Assembly (NCBI RefSeq): GCF_030209435.1
Contig: NZ_JARVRX010000006.1
Span: 1-64,000 of the forward strand
Reading direction: 5' to 3'
Length of the DNA stretch: 64,000 nt
From: Mycolicibacterium sp. lyk4-40-TYG-92
Lineage (GTDB): Bacteria > Actinomycetota > Actinomycetes > Mycobacteriales > Mycobacteriaceae
Below, piece after piece: positions 9,041 to 16,914 of this stretch. Position 1 is the stretch's first letter. Every line of letters begins with the position of its first letter. The translations under genes and the position numbers were made by a program. The notes under the pieces are model-generated. The model made no database searches, was not told where the DNA came from, and saw nothing but the letters and a program-made list of their open reading frames with translations.

Positions 9041-9759
9041 GACGACCGCCCCGACGGCGTGAATCGGTACCCCGTGCCCCACTCGGTCCGCAGATAGACG
9101 GGATCACGCGGGTCGGCCTCGATCTTTTCGCGGAGCCGCCGGATATGCACCGTCACCGTCGATGCGTCGCCGGCCGTCCAGCCCCACACTTCGCGCAACA
9201 TCTCGTCGCGGGAAACCACTCGATCGGGGTTCTTGAGCAGGAAGAGCAGGAGTTCGTATTCACGCCCGGTCAGTTCGACATCAGCACTGCCGCAGGTGAT
9301 CCGGCGCATCGTGGGGTCGATCCGGAACCGGCCGACGACGAACGGGGCCAGCGGAGACTGCTGGGAGACCCTGTGCCGCAACAGTTTCGCAATGCGCAAT
9401 TGCAGTTCACGGAGCGCGAACGGCTTGGCCAGGTAGTCGTCGGCGCCGAGTTCGAGGCCGTCGATCCGGTGACCGCTCGCTCCGAGTGCCGTCAGCATGA
9501 TCACCGGAACATCCGATCGGGTGCGGATCTCGCGCAGCAGGTCGTCACCGGACAGCCCCGGCAGCATGCGATCGAGCACCAGCACGTCCGGCGTCGAGCG
9601 CTGCACTGCCTCGCGTGCGGTTTCCCCGTCGGAGAACTCGTCGATCCGAAAGCCCTTGGCGCGCAGGTACGCCGCCACCGCGGTCCGCACCCGCTGGTCG
9701 TCTTCGACCAGCACGACGTGCGCTCCGCCGCCGTCGTCGGAGCTCACGGGCGCATCCAT
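9037..9759 (-). CDS. OmpR-family response regulator
   Basis: 240 residues. Receiver domain with the phospho-acceptor Asp in VLVLDRMLPG, conserved Lys in YLAKPF, and a C-terminal winged helix (LTGREYELLLFLLKNPDRVVSRDEMLREVWGW ends in WGTGYRFTPS). First gene of the regulator-kinase pair. The 153-base gap to the divergent lipoprotein gene is the likely binding region, but I see no clear direct repeats in it. Confidence 0.92.
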   Translation of the reverse strand: MDAPVSSDDGGGAHVVLVEDDQRVRTAVAAYLRAKGFRIDEFSDGETAREAVQRSTPDVLVLDRMLPGLSGDDLLREIRTRSDVPVIMLTALGASGHRIDGLELGADDYLAKPFALRELQLRIAKLLRHRVSQQSPLAPFVVGRFRIDPTMRRITCGSADVELTGREYELLLFLLKNPDRVVSRDEMLREVWGWTAGDASTVTVHIRRLREKIEADPRDPVYLRTEWGTGYRFTPSGRSS

Positions 9760-9912
9760 GTCGCACCTCTCATGGTGCTGAGCCTAGACAGCCCACCGGG
9801 CATCGGGCCGTTTCTAACGGTTCTGAAATCTTTGGCGAACGCGCGTCCGGCGCTCCCTAACTTCATCGGCGACGGGGTGATCGGCACCCCACGACGCTCG
9901 AAGGAGTTCCAC

Positions 9913-10371
9913 ATGGTCATCAAGCCGATCGCAGCGACAGCAGCTGCGGTGTTCGCGCTGACGCTCACCGCGTGCGGTGCGAACGAGATGAAGTCGGGCG
10001 GTTCGTCCAGCCCCTCCAGTTCCGCCATGTCGTCCGCCATGACCTCTGCGATGACCTCCGCGAGTTCCGCCGCTCGCACGGGTCACTTCACCGGCCTGAA
10101 CGGCAAGCACGTCGCCGGCACGGCGACCGTCAGCGGCATGAATCTCGAATTCACCGACTTCTCCTCGGACGAAGGTCCGGACCTGCACGTGTACCTGACG
10201 AAGGGCTCCACCGAGCCTGATGTCGCGGCAGGCAAGGAGATCGCCGCCATCAAGTTCGATCAGGCAACCCAGTCGTTCCCGCTGACCGGCATCGACACGA
10301 TGGGCTACACCACCGTCGTCATCCACTGTGACAAGGCGAAGGCAGTCTTCGGCGCTGCCTCACTCATGTGA
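9913..10371 (+). CDS. DM13-domain lipoprotein
   Basis: 152 residues. The signal peptide ends in a lipobox LTAC (Cys about residue 21), so the protein should be lipid-anchored outside the membrane. A Ser/Met/Ala-rich linker with MTSA repeats (about 32-58) leads to a DM13 domain (GTATVSGMNLEFTDFSSDEGPDLHVYL), a fold linked to extracytoplasmic redox reactions, with one Cys near the end (VIHCDKAKAVFG). AAGGAG lies six bases before the ATG. Its stop overlaps the start of the DoxX gene, and the two-component pair is divergent. A redox or membrane-stress role is inferred. Confidence 0.85.
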   Translation: MVIKPIAATAAAVFALTLTACGANEMKSGGSSSPSSSAMSSAMTSAMTSASSAARTGHFTGLNGKHVAGTATVSGMNLEFTDFSSDEGPDLHVYLTKGSTEPDVAAGKEIAAIKFDQATQSFPLTGIDTMGYTTVVIHCDKAKAVFGAASLM

Positions 10372-10868
10372 TGCCCGATCTCATGACCACCTGCGCACCG
10401 ACCACGCGTGACCGCGCCGACCTGGCCGCTTCGATACTCTTCGGCGCGGTCCGGGTCGGGCTTGGACTGCTGTGGCTCCACGAGGGCTACGTGAAGTTCC
10501 GGGCGCACTTCGGGCGCGCGGACATCCTGCTCGTCGTCGACGGCGCATCGGCGAATTCGCGTGTGCCGGAATACTTCCGGTTCATGGCCGAACACCTGCT
10601 CCGGCCGACGGCAGACCTGGCCGGCGTCATGACACCGCTGACCGAGGTGGTACTGGGTCTGGTCCTGGTACTCGGCCTGTTCAGCACGCCTGCTGCGGTT
10701 GCATCCGCGGCATTGCTGGCCGTCTACTGGAGTTCGGACCAGCTCATCGCGCAGTACCCGATCATGGCGGTGCTGAGCGTGGGTGTGCTTGTCGGACAGG
10801 GATATTCGAATCGCTGGACGATCATGACGCTGGTGCACCGGCGACCGGATCCCAAGGAAGAGGGCTGA
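10371..10868 (+). CDS. DoxX-family membrane protein
   Basis: 165 residues from ATG 10371 (TGATG overlap with the lipoprotein stop); a GTG one codon earlier is also possible. Four transmembrane segments are visible, with the DoxX pattern of an early Gly/Leu-rich helix followed by WLHEGYVKF. In mycobacteria some DoxX proteins form membrane oxidoreductase complexes with partner enzymes. Coupling to a DM13 lipoprotein suggests a membrane redox pair; this is inference. Confidence 0.82.
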   Translation: MPDLMTTCAPTTRDRADLAASILFGAVRVGLGLLWLHEGYVKFRAHFGRADILLVVDGASANSRVPEYFRFMAEHLLRPTADLAGVMTPLTEVVLGLVLVLGLFSTPAAVASAALLAVYWSSDQLIAQYPIMAVLSVGVLVGQGYSNRWTIMTLVHRRPDPKEEG

Positions 10869-10874
10869 CGTGGA

Positions 10875-11966
10875 TCAGAGCTTTCCGGTGCGCAGGTCCT
10901 GGCTGCTCTTCAAAACAGCCGAGTCCAGACTCCAGTTCTCCGGCTGGACCCGCTCCCAAAGGCTGCCCCTGCCGGTCGCCTTGCCGAGTTCGTCCTCACG
11001 CCTGAACCACTGCTCTGCGGTGCGGATCCGGTTGGGGTGGATTTCGTCCAGCAGCGCGTAGTTCCGCTCGATGACGCCGTCTTTCCACAGGTTCCAGAAA
11101 CCGGTGAAGTTGGCTCGAAATGTCATGGTGGCTGGATCATTTGGATCCGCGTTGTATCCGGCAGGGGTATCGGCGACGCCGCCGAGCGGCCCCTGCCAGT
11201 ACGCGTCGATGTCCGTGTCGACGTATCGCGCCGGATGCCCGGTCACCGCTTCGAACGCCCGGGCAAGCTCGCGGTACGGGATGTGGTCAACGGCGACCTC
11301 GAGGTCCATGCCATTGGCACGGTCGGTGTTGTCGAAGAGCCATCGGACGTAGTAGCCGCAATCCTCAAGGGAGACATGGGGCACTGCGCCGTCGCCGAGT
11401 GGCACCCGCCAGGTGACGACGCCGTCCTCCACGCTGGGCGCCATGGGGGTCAGGGGCGATATCGTCATTTCGATGTAGGGCCCCGTCGTGAAGATGGCGG
11501 CACCCATCCGATCCGAATTCGCCTGATTCTGCAGCAGAATCCACTCGGCGATGCGGCCCTTGCCGTCGTAGTGGCCGACGCGGTACCTGGAGTCGTAACC
11601 GGCCTTCTTGAGTCCATAGTCGAGATTTCCGTACACGAAGAACCTCACGCCTTCTTCGATGGCGATCTCGTAAGCGCGGACGGCCCAGTACATCTCGGTC
11701 TTCTCGCCGGTGTTGAATCCGTCGATGTTGACGAACGCGCCGTCGCATCCGCGAAAGCCCTCGCGCAGCACGGTTTCATCGGCGAAAGTGCCTTCGAGGG
11801 CCGAGACATTTTCGAGTTCGAGCAACGATTTGGCCCGCGCACTCGTGACCTCACGAGTGAGAAATCGAACGGAGTACTTCCCGTCGGCGACGAGGGCGCG
11901 GGCGACGGGCAGTCCCTGGGCCCCGGTCGCACCGATCATGAAGATCTTGGAAGTGGGGTGTGACAT
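10875..11966 (-). CDS. NmrA-like NAD(P)-binding protein
   Basis: 363 residues, atypical short-chain dehydrogenase fold with the dinucleotide motif GATGAQG near the N-terminus. NmrA-like proteins bind NADP(H) and act as redox sensors or reductases; the Tyr/Lys catalytic pair is not obvious. AAGGAG lies close before the ATG. The MarR gene lies directly upstream in the same direction, with an operator-like TGTATATACA in the 63-base gap matching one in front of the MarR gene, so this gene is probably the regulator's target. Confidence 0.82.
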   Translation of the reverse strand: MSHPTSKIFMIGATGAQGLPVARALVADGKYSVRFLTREVTSARAKSLLELENVSALEGTFADETVLREGFRGCDGAFVNIDGFNTGEKTEMYWAVRAYEIAIEEGVRFFVYGNLDYGLKKAGYDSRYRVGHYDGKGRIAEWILLQNQANSDRMGAAIFTTGPYIEMTISPLTPMAPSVEDGVVTWRVPLGDGAVPHVSLEDCGYYVRWLFDNTDRANGMDLEVAVDHIPYRELARAFEAVTGHPARYVDTDIDAYWQGPLGGVADTPAGYNADPNDPATMTFRANFTGFWNLWKDGVIERNYALLDEIHPNRIRTAEQWFRREDELGKATGRGSLWERVQPENWSLDSAVLKSSQDLRTGKL

Positions 11967-11980
11967 AACAGCTCCTTAGT

Positions 11981-11994
11981 GGTGTATATACAAC
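11981..11994. promoter_or_regulatory. MarR operator copy upstream of the NmrA-like gene
   Basis: GGTGTATATACAAC contains the perfect 10-base palindrome TGTATATACA and lies 14 bases before the NmrA-like start. The same 14 bases with one change occur in reverse orientation at 12480-12493 before the MarR gene. Confidence 0.6.
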
Positions 11995-12029
11995 ATTTGG
12001 GTATCGACATAGGCCGACCCAACCGATTT

Positions 12030-12470
12030 CTAGCCGCCAGTCGACAGACCGACGCTGGTCGCGAGGGATCGGACCGCCTTGACGCCGCCGGCCCCCAGCA
12101 ATTCGGTGGCATCCTGTTGCGCCTGTCGCCATGCCGGCATCACGCTCTCGATCTTCTTGCGGCCCGACGCGGTCAGCGCAACTTCTCGCACCCCCTTGGC
12201 GTTCGCGGACACCGCCTCCACCCAGCCGTGTTTCATCAACAGACTCAGGTTGCGACTGACCGTCGACCGCTCCAGCTGCAGCACCTCGCCGATCCGGGCG
12301 GGCGAGGACGGGCCCATTTTGCCCAGCGCCGCCATGAGATTGACCTGGGCGATGCTGACGCCATGCTCTTCGAGGGCGTGGTCGTACAGGCTCGTCACTG
12401 CCCGGCCGAGTAGCCGAGCGCGGACCGCCAGGCAATTACCGGCGATCTCATCGACCGCAGCGTTGACCAT
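12030..12470 (-). CDS. MarR-family transcriptional regulator
   Basis: 146 residues with the MarR winged helix (SPARIGEVLQLERSTVSRNLSLLMKHGWVEAVSANAKGVREVALTASG). The start is ATG 12470. A promoter on the minus strand can be proposed: TTGCTG (12500-12505), 17-base spacer, AACAAT (12477-12482), then six bases to the ATG, giving a leaderless message; the operator 12480-12493 overlaps the -10 and spacer, consistent with autorepression. Likely also controls the NmrA-like gene downstream. Confidence 0.88.
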   Translation of the reverse strand: MVNAAVDEIAGNCLAVRARLLGRAVTSLYDHALEEHGVSIAQVNLMAALGKMGPSSPARIGEVLQLERSTVSRNLSLLMKHGWVEAVSANAKGVREVALTASGRKKIESVMPAWRQAQQDATELLGAGGVKAVRSLATSVGLSTGG

Positions 12471-12479
12471 GCCACCATT

Positions 12480-12493
12480 GTTGCATATACACC
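12480..12493. promoter_or_regulatory. MarR operator copy at its own promoter
   Basis: GTTGCATATACACC is the reverse complement of the 11981-11994 site with 13 of 14 bases identical. It begins ten bases upstream of the MarR start and overlaps the proposed promoter. Confidence 0.6.
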
Positions 12494-12521
12494 ATTGCCC
12501 AGCAACATGCCGTAGCCCGAG

Positions 12522-13550
12522 CTATCCCCTACGGCGTCGCACCAGCCGCGAAAGACCCAGCCCACCAAGCAGACCCATGGCCGCGCCGACCGCCACGCTG
12601 TTCGCGTCGACGCCCTCGCGCTCGCGGTAGCGGGTGACGATCGCGGCCGGTCCGGGCGGCGCCACCGGCGCGAGCGCCATCGTGTCCGGGGCCGTGGCGG
12701 CCCACGCGGTCGAGAACAGGATCAGTCGTGCGGTGATGTAGGCGAACACCATCAGACCCAGCACGGGACCGAACGTGGCGCCGGCCGGCCCGTGCATGAC
12801 GGTCCGTAGATAGATCGAGGCAACCTGTTTGAAGAGCTCGAAGCCCACCGCGGCGATCAGGGCAGCGCGAGCCGAGCTGCGCAGGCTGACCTTCTCGCGC
12901 GGCAACCGGGCGATGATCCAGGTGAACATCAGCCACGCCACCAGGAACGACACCGCGATCGACGCCACCCGCAGCAGCGCATTGAGGCCCGGGACATGCC
13001 CGACGCCGAACCAGTGCAGGACCGTCGTCATCAACCCGGTGTCACCCAGGGCGGTCAGGCCGATCGTGACGACGATGGCCAGGAACGCCGAGACCAATGC
13101 CAGCAGATCGGACAGCTTGGTACCCACCCAGCCATCGGGTTCGCTCTGTTGCTCCCACATCTCGGTGAGGGCCTTGCGCAGGTTGGCCATCCAGCCCAGG
13201 CCGGCCCATGCCGCGGTCGCCAGGCCGATGACGCCGACCGAGGTGCGTGATTTCACGGCCGAGTCCATCAGCCCGACCAGCTGGTTACCGAAGTCGCCCG
13301 CGACGGCAGACCGGATGTGCACCTCGAGTTCGGCCAGCAGGTCCGGGCGGGACGCCAGCACGAAACCACCCACCGCAAAACCGACCATGAGCAGCGGGAA
13401 CAGCGCGAACACGGTGAAGTAGGTGATACCGGCGGCGTAGAAGTCGCCGTTACAGTCCTGGTAGCGGTCCTGGGCCCGCATGATCCGATCCAGCCACGGA
13501 TGCCGTTGACGCAGTCGGTCGAGTAGGCCCGGCTGGTCCGAGTCGGTCAT
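12522..13550 (-). CDS. yhjD: YhjD-type inner membrane protein (YihY/BrkB family)
   Basis: 342 residues from ATG 13550, with GGGGG 11 bases upstream. Six hydrophobic helices and the family motif YAAGITYFTVFALFPLLMVG near the N-terminus identify the YihY/BrkB fold once misnamed ribonuclease BN; the length and place next to trpS match M. tuberculosis Rv3335c. YhjD-like proteins have been linked to lipopolysaccharide transport in enteric bacteria; the mycobacterial role is unknown. The last 40 residues form an Arg-ending tail with another hydrophobic stretch. Confidence 0.88.
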   Translation of the reverse strand: MTDSDQPGLLDRLRQRHPWLDRIMRAQDRYQDCNGDFYAAGITYFTVFALFPLLMVGFAVGGFVLASRPDLLAELEVHIRSAVAGDFGNQLVGLMDSAVKSRTSVGVIGLATAAWAGLGWMANLRKALTEMWEQQSEPDGWVGTKLSDLLALVSAFLAIVVTIGLTALGDTGLMTTVLHWFGVGHVPGLNALLRVASIAVSFLVAWLMFTWIIARLPREKVSLRSSARAALIAAVGFELFKQVASIYLRTVMHGPAGATFGPVLGLMVFAYITARLILFSTAWAATAPDTMALAPVAPPGPAAIVTRYREREGVDANSVAVGAAMGLLGGLGLSRLVRRRRG

Positions 13551-13579
13551 TTTCGGCAAACCCCCTTGTCTGCCGAAAA
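13550..13579. promoter_or_regulatory. Inverted repeat over the yhjD start
   Basis: TTTTCGGCA (13550-13558) and TGCCGAAAA (13571-13579) form a perfect 9-base inverted repeat with a 12-base loop that holds the yhjD ribosome site. In the yhjD message it could hide the start region, or it could be an operator. Confidence 0.4.
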
Positions 13580-13590
13580 GCCTAGTGTGC

Positions 13591-13618
13591 GACGCCGCGG
13601 GTGTCCCGGCGCGGCGTC
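13591..13618 (-). terminator. Probable trpS terminator hairpin
   Basis: GACGCCGCG (13591-13599) and CGCGGCGTC (13610-13618) pair perfectly over nine bases with a 10-base loop, seven bases beyond the trpS stop. No T-run follows, as is usual for mycobacterial terminators. Confidence 0.55.
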
Positions 13619-13625
13619 CGCAACG

Positions 13626-14717
<1,092 letters not shown>

Positions 14718-14772
14718 CTACGCTGGGGAAAGTGGGTTCTAGTGCGATGCTGACCTCCGACAAGGAGACGAA

Positions 14773-15813
14773 GTGAGCGCCGATCTAACGTCCCCTGGCC
14801 ACCTGATGGCCGCCGAAATCGCCGAACAGCCGCAGGTGTGGCGCCGGCTGCTCGGCGAGGGCCGTGAACCCATCCGCGCGGCGTCCACCCAGATCGGTGC
14901 GGCTGCGCCTCGGTTCGTCCTGTTCGTGGCACGAGGCACGAGTGACCATGCCGCGCTGTATGCGAAATACCTCGTAGAGATCACCCACGGCCTGCCTGCA
15001 GGCCTGGTCTCTCCGTCAACCATGACCGTCTACAGCGCCCAACCCGATCTGCGCGACGTGTTGTACGTTGCGGTCAGCCAGTCAGGTGGTTCGCCGGACC
15101 TGGTGCGCTCGGTGGAGGTGGCGCGCTCGCAAGGCGCGCTGACCGTCGCGGTCACCAACAACGCCGCGTCGGATCTGGCTGCGGCAGCGGCGATCCACGT
15201 CGACGTGCTTGCCGGGGCCGAGAAGTCGGTGGCCGCGACCAAGTCCTACACCGCGGAGTTGCTCGCCCTGCAGCTGCTGCTCGGGCATGGCGTTTCCGGC
15301 GTCGACGCGCTGCCCGACCTCGGTGAGCAGGTGCTCGCTGCTGGGGAACTGGTCCGCGAGGTCGCGCAGCGGTACCGGTTCGCACAACGACTCATCGCCA
15401 CGGCCCGCGGCTACTCCTACCCCACTGCCCGGGAGGCTGCCCTCAAGCTGATGGAGACGTCTTACCTTTCCGCACAGGCGTTTTCGGGTGCCGATCTGCT
15501 GCATGGCCCGCTCGCCACCGTCGACCCTCAGGTACCAGTGCTCGCGGTGGTGCCGGAGGGTGCCGGCGGACAGGCCATGGCGCCCGTCCTGGAACGGCTG
15601 GCCGAACGCAATGCCGACGTGTTCGGGGTCGGAGCGCCCTCGGCGTTGACCGGGCTCGCGGCCGGCATCGCGCTGCCGAGCGGAGTAAGCGACGAACTCT
15701 CCCCACTCCTGGAAATTCTTCCGCTGCAACAACTTGCGCTGCATCTGGCACTCGCCCGCGGCGGTGACCCCGATCAACCACGCGGCCTGCGGAAGGTCAC
15801 GGAGACGCTATGA
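14773..15813 (+). CDS. SIS-domain sugar-phosphate isomerase/deaminase (GlmS isomerase-like)
   Basis: 346 residues from GTG 14773, with AAGGAG six bases upstream. Two SIS domains: the first has ARGTSDHAA and SQSGGSPD, the second REAALKLMETSYLSAQAF. The layout equals the isomerase half of glucosamine-6-phosphate synthase without the glutaminase, as in NagB-II/AgaS-type deaminases, so it probably acts on an amino-sugar phosphate. The usual partners (nagA, a PTS gene) are absent. An in-frame ATG overlaps the stop and opens a 22-codon ORF (15810-15878) that runs into the MarR gene; it may be the remnant of a lost downstream gene. Confidence 0.8.
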   Translation: MSADLTSPGHLMAAEIAEQPQVWRRLLGEGREPIRAASTQIGAAAPRFVLFVARGTSDHAALYAKYLVEITHGLPAGLVSPSTMTVYSAQPDLRDVLYVAVSQSGGSPDLVRSVEVARSQGALTVAVTNNAASDLAAAAAIHVDVLAGAEKSVAATKSYTAELLALQLLLGHGVSGVDALPDLGEQVLAAGELVREVAQRYRFAQRLIATARGYSYPTAREAALKLMETSYLSAQAFSGADLLHGPLATVDPQVPVLAVVPEGAGGQAMAPVLERLAERNADVFGVGAPSALTGLAAGIALPSGVSDELSPLLEILPLQQLALHLALARGGDPDQPRGLRKVTETL

Positions 15814-15840
15814 CACCGATCGCCGACGAAGAGCCCGTGG

Positions 15841-16263
15841 TCAATCGGGCGTCGGCGCCAGGCGTTGCAGCACCTTGAGGAAGACGCGCCGCTCCTCGGC
15901 ACTCAGCTCGCCGAGCCACAGCTCCTCACCGCGCTGAATGTCGGCCTGCACTGTGTCTTTAAGGCGGCGTCCGGCTGCGGTGATCGACAGCAACCGGACC
16001 CGGCGGTCGTCGGGATCGGGGGTGCGCTCGATGTAGCCGCGGTCCTGGAGGTCGTCGAGCGTGCGGATGATGCGCGTCTTGTCCGCGCCGATCGCCTGTG
16101 CCAGCACAGCTTGCGACCGCATCGGTGTCTCATCGAGTGCCAACAGCACGACGTAACCCCACATACTCACGCCGTGGGCGTCCAGCACGGGTTGCTCAGC
16201 AGCCACCAGCTCGCGCAGCAGCGGCGCGAGCATCGCGGCGAGGTCAGGGCGCTTTGCCGACAT
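15841..16263 (-). CDS. MarR-family transcriptional regulator
   Basis: 140 residues with the winged helix MRSQAVLAQAIGADKTRIIRTLDDLQDRGYIERTPDPDDRRVRLLSITAAG. TACGAT on the minus strand (plus 16270-16275) ends six bases before the ATG, so the transcript is probably leaderless. The inverted repeat at 16286-16309 lies between this gene and the divergent DinB-like gene and probably binds this protein. Confidence 0.88.
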   Translation of the reverse strand: MSAKRPDLAAMLAPLLRELVAAEQPVLDAHGVSMWGYVVLLALDETPMRSQAVLAQAIGADKTRIIRTLDDLQDRGYIERTPDPDDRRVRLLSITAAGRRLKDTVQADIQRGEELWLGELSAEERRVFLKVLQRLAPTPD

Positions 16264-16285
16264 CCATCCATCGTAGGCATTGTCG

Positions 16286-16309
16286 TATCGTATGCGTCTG
16301 CTTACGATA
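16286..16309. promoter_or_regulatory. Divergent promoter/operator with TATCGTA inverted repeat
   Basis: TATCGTA (16286-16292) and TACGATA (16303-16309) form a perfect 7-base inverted repeat with a 10-base spacer. It fills the spacer and -10 of a plus-strand promoter: TTGTCG (16280-16285), 17 bases, TACGAT (16303-16308), then six bases to GTG 16315. A second TACGAT points the other way at 16270-16275, six bases before the MarR ATG. One bound dimer could cover both promoters. Confidence 0.65.
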
Positions 16310-16314
16310 AGCTA

Positions 16315-16914
16315 GTGCATACATTATCAGCCGATCTTCTCACCGCCCACCGCCTCGCCGTCCTCGCCTCGGTCATTGTGGTCAACATGGTCGATCACAA
16401 TGACCTGACGCGGCCAACCCCCTGCGCTGCTTGGGATGTGGCCGACCTGCTCGCTCACATGACCGTCCAGCACCGCGGCTTCGCGGCCGCCGCACGTGGC
16501 GGCGGACAAGACCTTGCCGTCTGGGATCCGGCTGGTTTGCGCGACACGCACGACCCGGTGGGCGAATACGCCTCGGCCGCGCACGACGTGCTGGATGCGT
16601 TCGCTGCCGCGGACCCCGAAAGCCAGTTCGCATTACCAGAACTCGGCACGACGGTGCCTGCCGAAATGGCCATCGGCTTCCACCTGATCGACTACGCTGT
16701 GCACGGCTGGGATGTTGCGGCCGGCCTCGGTGTTCCCTTCACCCTGCCGGACGACGTCGTCGCCGTAGCCCTGCCCCTGGCCCTGGCCGTGCCCGACGGG
16801 GACTTCCGCAGCACGCCCAACGCGCCGTTCGGCCCGGCACACGCCGGCGACAGCACAACGGATTTCGAGCGGTTGCTGCGTCACTTGGGCCGCAACCCGC
16901 AGTGGAGCGCCTAG
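16315..16914 (+). CDS. TIGR03086/DinB-like metal-binding protein (mycothiol-dependent maleylpyruvate isomerase superfamily)
   Basis: 199 residues. The reading frame is open far upstream, but GTG 16315 is chosen because it lies exactly one -10 spacing after TACGAT and gives the normal family N-terminus. Family hallmarks are VVNMVDHNDLTRPTPCAAWDVADLLAHM and FHLIDYAVHGWDVA; His47 region and the HLIDYAVHGWD His residues likely bind a divalent metal. Relatives use mycothiol or act on unknown thiol adducts. Probably repressed by the divergent MarR protein. The stop overlaps the convergent regulator's stop in a CTAG tetramer (16911-16914). Confidence 0.82.
   Translation: MHTLSADLLTAHRLAVLASVIVVNMVDHNDLTRPTPCAAWDVADLLAHMTVQHRGFAAAARGGGQDLAVWDPAGLRDTHDPVGEYASAAHDVLDAFAAADPESQFALPELGTTVPAEMAIGFHLIDYAVHGWDVAAGLGVPFTLPDDVVAVALPLALAVPDGDFRSTPNAPFGPAHAGDSTTDFERLLRHLGRNPQWSA

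Noticed and set aside
10021..10068. Direct repeats ATGACCTC/ATGTCCGC
   Set aside because: Coding sequence of the Ser/Met-rich linker in the DM13 lipoprotein.
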